From NCBI GenBank assembly GCA_003281335.1, contig QCCG01000001.1, forward strand, positions 1-64,000: a DNA stretch of 64,000 bases, read 5' to 3'. The stretch is from Prochlorococcus sp. AG-347-K19 (lineage in GTDB: Bacteria; Cyanobacteriota; Cyanobacteriia; PCC-6307; Cyanobiaceae). This document shows positions 31,328 through 40,409 of the stretch, piece after piece (positions within the stretch are counted from its first letter, which is position 1; every line of letters starts with the position of its first letter). The position numbers and the translations under genes were made by a program. Below the pieces are notes generated by a model. It did not search any database. It worked only from the letters and a program-made list of their open reading frames with translations, and was not told where the DNA came from.

Positions 31328-32329
31328 ATGAATTCGATTATTCGTCCAAGAAGATTAAGAAGGTCTGAGGCAATTAGAGAAATGGTAAGAGAAAACCATC
31401 TAAAAGCAGCGGACTTTATATATCCATTATTTATTCATGAAAAAGATTTTAAAGAGGAAATTTCAGCAATGCCAGGAACTTTTAGATGGGATATAAACGG
31501 CTTAATAAAGGAGGTCACTAGGGCATGGGAATTGGGAATTAGGTGTATTGTTCTTTTCCCAAAAATAAACGATAGCTTAAAGACTGAAGATGGAGCAGAG
31601 TGTTTTAATGAAGACGGTTTAATTCCTAGAGCTATTCGTATCTTAAAAAAAGAGATCCCAGAAATGGCAATAATGACAGATGTTGCATTGGATCCTTACT
31701 CGTGTGATGGCCATGATGGCATAGTTGATGAAACTGGAAAAATATTGAATGATGAAACGATTGAAATTTTAAAAAAACAAGCTTTAACTCAAGCGAGAGC
31801 TGGTGCAGATTTTATTGGTCCTAGTGACATGATGGATGGGAGAGTTGGAGCAATTAGGACTGCTCTAGATAGTGAGGGATTTAATGATGTAGGAATTATT
31901 AGTTATACAGCTAAATATTCATCTGCTTATTATGGTCCATTTAGAACAGCTTTAGATTCGGCTCCTAGAGAAAATAGTAAGAAAATAATTCCAGACAATA
32001 AGTCTACATATCAAATGGACCCTGCCAATTCAAAAGAGGCTTTAATTGAATCTGCATTGGATCAGTATGAAGGGGCTGATATTTTGATGGTAAAACCAGG
32101 AATTTCATATTTGGATATTGTTTATAGACTAAGCACATTTTCAAATAAGCCTATAGCTGCATATAACGTTAGTGGGGAGTACTCCATGGTAAAGTCTGCT
32201 GCTATGAAAAACTGGATTAATGAAAAAGATATTGTGTTAGAAACTTTGCTTAGTTTCAAAAGAGCAGGAGCAAAACTGATACTCACTTATCATGCTTGCG
32301 ATGCATCTCAATGGTTGCAGGATAATTAA
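31328..32329 (+). CDS. hemB: Delta-aminolevulinic acid dehydratase
   Basis: RPRRLRRSEAIREMVRENHL, TDVALDPYSCDGHDG, MVKPGISYLDI. Confidence 0.98.
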   Translation: MNSIIRPRRLRRSEAIREMVRENHLKAADFIYPLFIHEKDFKEEISAMPGTFRWDINGLIKEVTRAWELGIRCIVLFPKINDSLKTEDGAECFNEDGLIPRAIRILKKEIPEMAIMTDVALDPYSCDGHDGIVDETGKILNDETIEILKKQALTQARAGADFIGPSDMMDGRVGAIRTALDSEGFNDVGIISYTAKYSSAYYGPFRTALDSAPRENSKKIIPDNKSTYQMDPANSKEALIESALDQYEGADILMVKPGISYLDIVYRLSTFSNKPIAAYNVSGEYSMVKSAAMKNWINEKDIVLETLLSFKRAGAKLILTYHACDASQWLQDN

Positions 32330-32392
32330 AAACTCATTATTAAAGAAAATTTGGTTTATTCTTAGATTAATAATAAATCTAACTACTTTGTT

Positions 32393-32779
32393 TTGAAGTT
32401 ATCACAAGAAGTAAATAGGATTGGTCACATCGCGCTTAGAGTAGAGAATCTCGAAAGGGCCAAATCTTTTTATATTAAGCTTGGTATGAATTTAGTTTGG
32501 GACGATAAAGATTGGTCTTATTTAGAAGCTGGTAAAGGGAAAGATGGACTTGCGTTGTTAGGCCCTAGCTACAAAGCTGCGGGACCACATTTTGCTTTTC
32601 ATTTTGAAAATAAAAAAGAAGTGGAAAATATTCAAAATGATTTAAAGAAATCTGGTGTAAAAGTTGGTCCTTTACATGAACATAGAGATGGAACAGCATC
32701 TTTTTATATGAAGGATACTGAAGGAAACTGGCTCGAGATGCTTTATGTTCCTCCTGAAGGGATTCAATCGAATGTTTGA
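32393..32779 (+). CDS. Glyoxalase/VOC-family protein
   Basis: RIGHIALRVENLERAKSFYIKLGM...DTEGNWLEMLYVP; TTG start. Confidence 0.88.
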   Translation: MKLSQEVNRIGHIALRVENLERAKSFYIKLGMNLVWDDKDWSYLEAGKGKDGLALLGPSYKAAGPHFAFHFENKKEVENIQNDLKKSGVKVGPLHEHRDGTASFYMKDTEGNWLEMLYVPPEGIQSNV

Positions 32780-35204
32780 TTCTTTTTTTTGTATGCAAGA
32801 GAAAAGTTATTTTAAAAAATCATATTCACATAACACCTTAGAAGAAGAATCTATAAGCCTTTTAGAGTGGGATTCATTAAAAATGCACTTATCTTCATTC
32901 GCCTCAACTGAAATGGGTAAACGAGCAATTTTAAGTTTTAGTATTCCTTCAGAATACGAAGCCTCTAAAAGACTGTTGAATGAAACTGTTGAAATAAATG
33001 AGCTAGAAAATAATTTAGATAAATCAATTAGTTTTTCTGGTGTTTTTGATATTAGTAAAAATATTGAAATTTGTTCCAAGGGAGGTTTAATTTCATCTTC
33101 TGAATTGTTAGAAATAGCTAAAACAATTGCTGCAGCAAGAAATTTAAAAAAAATCTTATTAGATTTTGAACAAAGACCTTATATTTCATCATTCACAAAA
33201 AATTTAATTGACCATCAGAATATCGAAACGATTTTTAAAAAGGGAATTGAATCTAATGGAAGGATTTCGGATAATGCTAGTAATGAACTATCTATTCTTA
33301 GAAAAGAATTATTATCTAAGAAAATTGAAAGAAAAATATTAGTTGAGAAATTTATTCAAAAGAATTTAGCTTATTTGCAAGACAATACTATTGGAGATCG
33401 ATATGGCAGGCCTGTTTTAGCGGTGAAAGTTAATTATGTTGATAAATTTAAAGGCATAATTCATGACTCTTCATCTTCAGGCAACACAGTATATTTTGAG
33501 CCTGAAAATGTTGTAACTAAAGGAAATAAGATTGCTTCTTTAAAGGCCAGGATTACAGCAGAAGAATTTAAATTACTGAAGAAATGGTCCCAGGTTGTTA
33601 ATGATAATTCAGAAAATCTCATCGAAATGGCATCCATTTTATTGAGAATAGAAAATGCTCTAACTCGTTCAAGATATTCGAAATGGATTGGAGGCAAAAC
33701 TCCTACGTTTGAGAAAAATCCTATTATTTCTCTAATTGGTTTTTCTCATCCATTATTGATTTGGGAACATAAGAAAAAAGGAGCCCCTTCCCCAGTGGCT
33801 GTTGATTTTCACATAAGTAGAAATACAAAGGTTGTAGCTATTACAGGTCCAAATACTGGAGGTAAAACAGCAGCTTTAAAAGGTTTGGGATTGTCTTTAC
33901 TTATGGCTAGAGCAGGATTACTGATACCTTCAACTAATAATCCTATTATCCCTTTTTGCCCAAATATATATGTGGATATAGGCGATAATCAATCATTAGA
34001 AGAAAATTTATCTACCTTCAGTGGTCATATATCCCGCATAAAAGAGATATTAGATTCACTTGAATACAGAAAAGGATTGTCAGTTGTTTTGTTAGATGAG
34101 ATTGGATCTGGCACAGATCCTCTTGAAGGAAGTGCTCTTGCAATGGCTTTATTAAAAGAATTTGCAAATAAATCTGATATCACTTTAGCAACTACACATT
34201 ATGGAGATATTAAGGCTTTAAAATATAATGACTCAAGATTTGAAAACGTATCAGTTGCCTTTGATGAGGATTCTTTGAAGCCAAAATATATACTTAACTG
34301 GGGTATTCCCGGCAGAAGTAATGCTTTGTCAATTTCAAGGAGAATTGGTCTTGATGAAAGTATACTCAATGAAGCTGCAAATTATCTAAAGCCAAAAGAA
34401 GTTGACAATATTAACAGCATTATCAAAGGACTTGAGGAAGAGAGGATTAAACAACAAAATTCTGCAGAAGCGGCTGCAGAATTGATTGCAAGGACTGAAA
34501 TATTACATGATGAACTAAAGAGAAATTATGAATATCAAAAAATTAATGCTGAAAAAATCCAGGAAATTGAAAGGTTTAAATTATCAAAACATATTGTTTC
34601 CGCTAAAAAAGAGGTAATAGATTTGATTAAAAAATTAAGAGATAAAAATGTTAATGGAGAGGATACGAGAATTATTGGAAAAAGATTAAAGGAAATTGAG
34701 ACTGAACATTTAACCCAAAAAAAATTTGAAAAGTCAATATCATGGAACCCTCAGGTAGGCGATTATGTAAAAATTAAAAGCTTAAATAGTACAGGACAAA
34801 TTGTAGATTCAGATAAAAAAAGTGGTTTTTATGAAGTTAAATGTGGTTCATTTAGAAGCACATTATCTGTAAATGACTTTGAAGGTATTAATGGAGAAAA
34901 GCCTAATTTCAAAATGTCAAAAATTGAGATCAACTCTAAAAGAGAAGATTTTACTTTTTCTAAAATTAGAACGAGTAAAAATACAATTGATGTAAGAGGC
35001 TTAAGAGTTCATGAAGCCGAAATAATTATTGAGGAGAAAATTAGAAAATTTCATGGACCGCTATGGATTGTTCATGGAATTGGCACAGGGAAATTAAAAA
35101 AAGGACTAAGAAATTGGTTATCAGGTTTAAATTATGTTGATAAGATTGAAGATGCAGCCAACAACGAGGGTGGCCTTGGTTGCAGTATTGCGTGGATAAA
35201 ATAA
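32772..35204 (+). CDS. mutS2: MutS2-family DNA mismatch/recombination ATPase with C-terminal Smr domain
   Basis: TGPNTGGKTAALKGLG, DEIGSGTDPLEGSAL, C-terminal DVRGLRVHEAE...IVHGIGTGKLKKGLR; start chosen at ATG 32772 (ORF track start 32745). Confidence 0.94.
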   Translation: MFDSFFCMQEKSYFKKSYSHNTLEEESISLLEWDSLKMHLSSFASTEMGKRAILSFSIPSEYEASKRLLNETVEINELENNLDKSISFSGVFDISKNIEICSKGGLISSSELLEIAKTIAAARNLKKILLDFEQRPYISSFTKNLIDHQNIETIFKKGIESNGRISDNASNELSILRKELLSKKIERKILVEKFIQKNLAYLQDNTIGDRYGRPVLAVKVNYVDKFKGIIHDSSSSGNTVYFEPENVVTKGNKIASLKARITAEEFKLLKKWSQVVNDNSENLIEMASILLRIENALTRSRYSKWIGGKTPTFEKNPIISLIGFSHPLLIWEHKKKGAPSPVAVDFHISRNTKVVAITGPNTGGKTAALKGLGLSLLMARAGLLIPSTNNPIIPFCPNIYVDIGDNQSLEENLSTFSGHISRIKEILDSLEYRKGLSVVLLDEIGSGTDPLEGSALAMALLKEFANKSDITLATTHYGDIKALKYNDSRFENVSVAFDEDSLKPKYILNWGIPGRSNALSISRRIGLDESILNEAANYLKPKEVDNINSIIKGLEEERIKQQNSAEAAAELIARTEILHDELKRNYEYQKINAEKIQEIERFKLSKHIVSAKKEVIDLIKKLRDKNVNGEDTRIIGKRLKEIETEHLTQKKFEKSISWNPQVGDYVKIKSLNSTGQIVDSDKKSGFYEVKCGSFRSTLSVNDFEGINGEKPNFKMSKIEINSKREDFTFSKIRTSKNTIDVRGLRVHEAEIIIEEKIRKFHGPLWIVHGIGTGKLKKGLRNWLSGLNYVDKIEDAANNEGGLGCSIAWIK

Positions 35205-35244
35205 AATTTAAAATACCTAGAAAACAATTTAATAAGCGTATTAA

Positions 35245-36228
35245 GTGCAATTTATTGATCAAGCCAACATTATTCTTAAAGCTGGAAAAGGTGGAAACGG
35301 AATAGTTGCATTTAGAAGAGAAAAATTCGTTCCTGCTGGCGGACCTTCGGGGGGAAATGGTGGCAGAGGGGGTTCAGTTATTTTGATGGCTGATAATAAT
35401 CTTCAAACATTATTAGATTTCAAATTCAAACGTGAAATAATTGCTGAAGATGGATGCAAAGGAGGTCCCAATAAGAGATCAGGTGCCTCAGGGGAGGATA
35501 CAATCCTTAAAGTTCCCTGCGGTACAGAAATAAAGGATATAAAAACCGGCATTATTTTAGGAGACCTAACTAAAGATAAACAGAGTTTAACTATTGCTAT
35601 TGGAGGAAGAGGTGGACATGGTAATGCTTTCTATTTAAGTAATCAAAATAGAGCCCCAGAATCATTTACTGAAGGAAAAGATGGTGAGATATGGGAGGTT
35701 CAATTAGAACTAAAACTTCTTGCAGAGGTTGGGATTATAGGCCTTCCAAATGCTGGGAAAAGTACTTTGATTTCCGTTGTATCATCTGCCCGTCCAAAAA
35801 TCGCAAATTATCCTTTCACAACTCTAATACCTAATTTAGGTGTAGTAAGAAAAATTGATGGTAATGGTTGCCTTTTTGCTGATATTCCTGGATTAATATC
35901 AGGGGCAGCTGATGGAGTCGGTTTAGGACATGATTTTTTAAGGCACATCCAAAGAACGAAGATACTTGTTCACGTGATTGATGCAATTGCAGAAAACCCT
36001 TTACATGATTTTGATATAATTGAGCAGGAATTAAAAAAATATGGGAAAGGTCTTTTAGATAAAGAGAGGATAATAGTATTAAATAAAATGGAGTTGGTAG
36101 ATGATGATTATTTGAAAATAATTACAAAAAAGTTAGAAGATTTATCAAAAAAGAAAGTTTTAGTTATTTCTTCATCTTTAAACAAAGGTTTATCTTCACT
36201 GCTTTCTGAAGTATGGAAAAGGATCTAA
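35245..36228 (+). CDS. obg: GTPase Obg
   Basis: [42 protein letters not shown] start. Confidence 0.97.
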   Translation: MQFIDQANIILKAGKGGNGIVAFRREKFVPAGGPSGGNGGRGGSVILMADNNLQTLLDFKFKREIIAEDGCKGGPNKRSGASGEDTILKVPCGTEIKDIKTGIILGDLTKDKQSLTIAIGGRGGHGNAFYLSNQNRAPESFTEGKDGEIWEVQLELKLLAEVGIIGLPNAGKSTLISVVSSARPKIANYPFTTLIPNLGVVRKIDGNGCLFADIPGLISGAADGVGLGHDFLRHIQRTKILVHVIDAIAENPLHDFDIIEQELKKYGKGLLDKERIIVLNKMELVDDDYLKIITKKLEDLSKKKVLVISSSLNKGLSSLLSEVWKRI

Positions 36229-36314
36229 CTTAAATTAAAAATTCTTTTGTATTAAAGTACACTTGATTTAATAATGAAAATTAGTCATAAATAAGATACT
36301 TCTTTAAACAAAAT

Positions 36315-36497
36315 ATGAATTTTTATACTTGCTTTGATCAACAAGGAAAAATAATAGCTAGGTGTCAAACCATTCAAGATATTGAAGTTTTGAAGAAAAT
36401 GGGGAGACCAATTGTAGAAGTCAAGGAAATGAAAAATGAGGAGTCAGTTGTATGTTCGCTTACAGGAAGTCCATCCGACTTTAATAGAGATTATTAA
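36315..36497 (+). CDS. Small conserved hypothetical protein (60 aa)
   Basis: Complete ORF in an intergenic context, followed by a strong terminator. Confidence 0.6.
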   Translation: MNFYTCFDQQGKIIARCQTIQDIEVLKKMGRPIVEVKEMKNEESVVCSLTGSPSDFNRDY

Positions 36498-36516
36498 AAA
36501 TATTAACGAATTAAAA

Positions 36517-36540
36517 AAGGGCTTTAAAAGCCCTTTTTTA
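36517..36540. terminator. Hairpin terminator, possibly bidirectional
   Basis: AAAAAAGGGCTTTAAAAGCCCTTTTTT, between convergent genes. Confidence 0.85.
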
Positions 36541-36565
36541 TTATGAATTATATAACAAAAGAAAA

Positions 36566-36784
36566 CTAATCATCATAAACAAGACATTCCGGTTCATCCG
36601 GGTTGGCATCGCAAAATAGTTCCAAAGCATTAGGGTCATGTTTATCATCTGGATGATGATCCTTATATTCTTCGAGTTCTTTTAGCTCTTCAGTTAAATG
36701 TCTGACCTTTGGAAGGTTGCCCTCTGCTTTTGCAGATTCGATTTCCGATTGATCTTTTTGGATGTGTTCGTCAATGGATTTCAT
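36566..36784 (-). CDS. cp12: CP12 Calvin-cycle regulator
   Basis: C-terminal ALELFCDANPDEPECLVYDD signature. Confidence 0.9.
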   Translation of the reverse strand: MKSIDEHIQKDQSEIESAKAEGNLPKVRHLTEELKELEEYKDHHPDDKHDPNALELFCDANPDEPECLVYDD

Positions 36785-36919
36785 TTTAAGCTTTTCGTAC
36801 TTTAGTAGACATACATAACATAGTTAATTTCTAATGAAATTGCATTATCTATGAACTAAATAAGTGTTCATTACAACATCATTTTTTTTTGAAATTGATT
36901 TTTATATTTTTTCGGACTC

Positions 36920-37855
36920 TCACCTCATTATTTCATCTAGCGATGGTAAAACTGGGATTAGTTGATTTGGGTTTAAAGGGAATAAAGCTTTGTAGTAATC
37001 TTTTTTCCATTCATTGTCGAAACATGTCCTATTTACGTTAGATAATTTAAAGAATTTTAATCTCCATTCAATAATCTTTTCAAAACTTGATAGTTCTTGT
37101 TCAGTACATTTGAAAAGTTTGCTATATATCAATTCCCATCTTATAAGTGTTGGAAAAAGGTAAATATCTGCGTAGGTTAACTCTTCTCCAAATATCCAGT
37201 CCCCTTTATTTTTCTGTAGTAAATTTTCAATTTCATTTAAAGCTGCGAAAAGATTTTGACTTGCTTTTTCATAAGCTGACTGGTTTCTGGCGAAACCACA
37301 TTTATATACGCCATCATTAATTCTGTTATTAACTAAATCTAAAAGTTTTTGATTACAGTCTTTAATAGTTAATGTCTGATGTTTTGATTGCATTTTTATT
37401 GAATTGAGTAATCTTATAATCTGTGAACTTTCATTAGACAGAATATTTGCTTCATCTTTTACAAAGCTAATTAAAAGAGGTAATGTCGCTCTAAAAATAA
37501 TCTTTTTATTACCTTTTTTGTAAAGGTCTGAAAGTCTCATACATCCCTTAATCTTTGTATTGAAAATCCATTCGCCATTCTCAATATCTGCTTTTAAAAA
37601 AATAACTTTAACTTTTTTTGATAGATGTTTTATTTCGTGGATGAGTAAAGTTCTTTGACACCATGGACAAGAATTCCCTACCAATAAATAAATTTGTCCA
37701 CTCTCATTATTAATATCGTATTCACTATCAATTGTTATACCTTTAGGCCTCCTATAATTACCATGTAAATCTGATGGCGCGAAGCCATTCATTAATTGGC
37801 TCCAAAACCAAAACCAGAATTTTCTGGAGGCTTTTATAAGGTATTTATTTTGCAT
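36920..37855 (-). CDS. Glutathione S-transferase, xi-class/ECM4-like
   Basis: NSCPWCQRTLLIHEIK, WELIYSKLFKC, GST C-terminal fold pattern. Confidence 0.82.
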   Translation of the reverse strand: MQNKYLIKASRKFWFWFWSQLMNGFAPSDLHGNYRRPKGITIDSEYDINNESGQIYLLVGNSCPWCQRTLLIHEIKHLSKKVKVIFLKADIENGEWIFNTKIKGCMRLSDLYKKGNKKIIFRATLPLLISFVKDEANILSNESSQIIRLLNSIKMQSKHQTLTIKDCNQKLLDLVNNRINDGVYKCGFARNQSAYEKASQNLFAALNEIENLLQKNKGDWIFGEELTYADIYLFPTLIRWELIYSKLFKCTEQELSSFEKIIEWRLKFFKLSNVNRTCFDNEWKKDYYKALFPLNPNQLIPVLPSLDEIMR

Positions 37856-37878
37856 GAAATTTTATTTTTAAAGAAAAA

Positions 37879-38784
37879 ATGACTCTTCAAAGAATACTTA
37901 TCGTTTCAGGCACCCATGGGAATGAAATTAATCCTGTGTGGGCAGTTAAGCAATTTAATAGAAGGGAAAATAGGCTAAATTATGGTATTGAGTATGAATA
38001 CATCATAGGTAATCCTGTTGCCTATGAAAAAGGGTACAGATATATAGATGTAGATTTAAATAGATCTTTTAAAGAAAGTGAAAATTTTGATCAACATAAA
38101 AATAGTTTTTATGAGACTAATAGGGCTAATTTTTTAGTAGATCAATTTGGAATTAACGGATCTAAACCCTGCCAAATTGCAATCGATTTGCATACCACTA
38201 CTGCAAATATGGGAACTAGCATTGTTTTGTATGGGAGGAGATCCAAAGATTTTTGTTTAGCTGCATTACTGCAGAACAAATTTGGATTGCCTATTTATTT
38301 GCATGAAAAAGATAAGGAACAAACAGGCTTTCTTGTAGAAGCTTGGCCATGTGGTTTAGTTATTGAAATAGGAGCTGTCGCACAAAATTTTTATGATCCA
38401 AACATCGTGAATAGATTCTCTCTAATAATTAGCTCCCTGAGGGAAGAGATAGATAAATTAAAAAATAACCTTATAGAACTTCCAAAGGAATTGGTTGTTC
38501 ACGTTCATCAAGGGAGTATAGATTATCCAAGAGATGAAAAAGGAGATATTGATGGTCTAATTCATCCTGAGAGAATAAACCAAGATTGGAAAATGATCAA
38601 AAAAGGAGATCCATTATTTATTGATAGCCAAAGAACAATTTACAAATATGACCGAGAACAAGTTATTTGGCCTGTTTTTATTGGCGAAGTTGCTTATAAG
38701 GAAAAAAAAATTGCTATGAGCTACACAAAAAAAGAAGTGATTTGTTCCAAAAAACTATGGGTTCAAGAGTTTGAAAGTCTTTAA
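37879..38784 (+). CDS. Aspartoacylase-like zinc hydrolase (AstE/AspA family)
   Basis: SGTHGNEINP, DVDLNRSF, IDLHTTTANMGTS, VIEIGAVAQ. Confidence 0.9.
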   Translation: MTLQRILIVSGTHGNEINPVWAVKQFNRRENRLNYGIEYEYIIGNPVAYEKGYRYIDVDLNRSFKESENFDQHKNSFYETNRANFLVDQFGINGSKPCQIAIDLHTTTANMGTSIVLYGRRSKDFCLAALLQNKFGLPIYLHEKDKEQTGFLVEAWPCGLVIEIGAVAQNFYDPNIVNRFSLIISSLREEIDKLKNNLIELPKELVVHVHQGSIDYPRDEKGDIDGLIHPERINQDWKMIKKGDPLFIDSQRTIYKYDREQVIWPVFIGEVAYKEKKIAMSYTKKEVICSKKLWVQEFESL

Positions 38785-38902
38785 ATTAAGAAACCTGAAC
38801 AATAAACTAATTTTTTTAGATAAGGATTTTTTATTTAATAGATAAGTTTATTTAATATTTTATATATTTTTTTTTTTTTAATCAACTTTAATCTTGTTAA
38901 AC

Positions 38903-39031
38903 CTAAATCCTTTCGCTCCAATAAATAACAGCTCCAAAACCCTCTAATTGCAGTCTTCTAAACCTAGCTTCTCTTAAGGAAACTACCTCTTTGGTCCTTT
39001 TTCCGTTAAGAAGCCATTCGATTATTACCAA
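38903..39031 (-). CDS. Candidate small protein (about 42 aa), divergent from psbA
   Basis: Open frame TTG...TAG: (M)VIIEWLLNGKRTKEVVSLREARFRRLQLEGFGAVIYWSERI; protein-like composition; not in the supplied ORF track. Confidence 0.5.
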   Translation of the reverse strand: MVIIEWLLNGKRTKEVVSLREARFRRLQLEGFGAVIYWSERI

Positions 39032-39063
39032 GATAAATCACCAATAACAAAGAAAATATTAAG

Positions 39064-39084
39064 ACAAGAAGTTTGTTTTCTTGT
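39064..39084. repeat. Inverted repeat upstream of psbA
   Basis: ACAAGAA-gtttgtt-TTCTTGT, perfect 7-bp arms. Confidence 0.6.
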
Positions 39085-39145
39085 ATTTCGCAAAAATAAC
39101 TTTACTTTCAGAAGAATAATTTACACATTTTTAGCGATTTTGGTC

Positions 39146-39151
39146 TAAAAT
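39146..39151 (+). promoter_or_regulatory. Candidate psbA -10 box
   Basis: TAAAAT about 70 nt before the psbA start; nearest good -10-like hexamer. Confidence 0.4.
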
Positions 39152-39187
39152 CTTCGAAGCGGAAATTTTTTTCGTTTTTATTTACAC

Positions 39188-39203
39188 GTCTCACTTTAGA
39201 GAC
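39188..39203 (+). promoter_or_regulatory. Hairpin in psbA 5' UTR
   Basis: GTCTC-actttA-GAGAC stem ending 15 nt before the ATG. Confidence 0.5.
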
Positions 39204-39218
39204 ATACTTTACGAACTC

Positions 39219-40301
39219 ATGACAACTATTCAGCAGCAGCGTTCTTCGCTGCTAAAAGGTTGGCCACAGTTTTGTGAGTGGGTAACATCAACTAACAACA
39301 GAATTTATGTTGGTTGGTTCGGCGTCTTAATGATTCCATGCCTTCTTACAGCAGCGGCTTGCTTCATCGTTGCATTCATCGCAGCACCACCAGTAGACAT
39401 CGACGGAATTAGAGAGCCAGTTGCTGGTTCATTCCTATATGGAAACAACATCATCTCAGGTGCAGTTGTTCCTTCATCTAACGCTATTGGTCTACACTTC
39501 TACCCAATTTGGGAAGCAGCTACTGTAGATGAGTGGTTATACAACGGTGGTCCTTACCAGCTTGTAATTTTCCACTTCCTAATTGGTATCTCAGCATACA
39601 TGGGAAGACAGTGGGAGCTTTCATACCGTTTAGGTATGCGTCCTTGGATCTGTGTTGCATACTCTGCACCAGTTTCAGCAGCTTTCGCAGTATTTCTTGT
39701 ATACCCATTCGGTCAAGGTTCATTCTCTGACGGAATGCCTCTAGGTATCTCTGGAACATTCAACTTCATGTTTGTTTTCCAGGCAGAGCACAACATTCTT
39801 ATGCACCCATTCCACATGGCTGGTGTTGCTGGTATGTTCGGAGGATCTTTATTCTCAGCTATGCACGGTTCACTTGTTACTTCATCTCTAATCAGAGAAA
39901 CAACTGAGACAGAATCTCAGAACTATGGTTACAAGTTCGGACAAGAAGAAGAAACATACAACATCGTTGCAGCTCATGGCTACTTCGGACGTTTAATCTT
40001 CCAATATGCAAGTTTCAACAACAGCAGAAGTCTTCACTTCTTCCTAGCTGTATTCCCAGTTGTTTGTGTATGGTTAACTTCAATGGGAATCTGCACAATG
40101 GCATTCAACCTTAACGGTTTCAACTTCAACCAGTCAGTTGTTGATGCAAACGGTAAGATTGTTCCTACATGGGGTGACGTTCTTAACAGAGCAAACCTAG
40201 GTATGGAAGTAATGCACGAGCGTAATGCTCACAACTTCCCACTTGATCTAGCAGCAGCTGAGTCTACAACAGTAGCTCTTTCAGCTCCAGCTATCGGTTA
40301 A
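39219..40301 (+). CDS. psbA: Photosystem II D1 protein
   Basis: 360 aa; complete D1 sequence. Confidence 0.99.
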   Translation: MTTIQQQRSSLLKGWPQFCEWVTSTNNRIYVGWFGVLMIPCLLTAAACFIVAFIAAPPVDIDGIREPVAGSFLYGNNIISGAVVPSSNAIGLHFYPIWEAATVDEWLYNGGPYQLVIFHFLIGISAYMGRQWELSYRLGMRPWICVAYSAPVSAAFAVFLVYPFGQGSFSDGMPLGISGTFNFMFVFQAEHNILMHPFHMAGVAGMFGGSLFSAMHGSLVTSSLIRETTETESQNYGYKFGQEEETYNIVAAHGYFGRLIFQYASFNNSRSLHFFLAVFPVVCVWLTSMGICTMAFNLNGFNFNQSVVDANGKIVPTWGDVLNRANLGMEVMHERNAHNFPLDLAAAESTTVALSAPAIG

Positions 40302-40323
40302 GCTTAAAGTTCTTAAACTTACA

Positions 40324-40349
40324 AGCCCCCTTTTTGGGGGCTTTTTTTT
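40324..40349 (+). terminator. psbA intrinsic terminator
   Basis: AAGCCCCC-ttttt-GGGGGCTTTTTTTT. Confidence 0.93.
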
Positions 40350-40409
40350 GTTTAATTTTCAATTGGTTTCATATAATGTTTATATATAGATAAAACATTT
40401 GATATTTCT

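Noticed and set aside
32745-32771. Upstream start of mutS2 used in the ORF track
   Set aside because: Would overlap the glyoxalase-like gene by 35 nt; ATG 32772 (or 32793) is more plausible.
38868-38880. Poly-T run of about 13 downstream of the aspartoacylase gene, considered as a terminator
   Set aside because: No G/C-rich stem precedes it; more likely an AT-rich spacer homopolymer.
39520-39759. 79-aa minus-strand and 65-aa plus-strand (39533-39730) ORFs within psbA
   Set aside because: Shadow frames of the highly conserved psbA; explained by the codon bias of D1.
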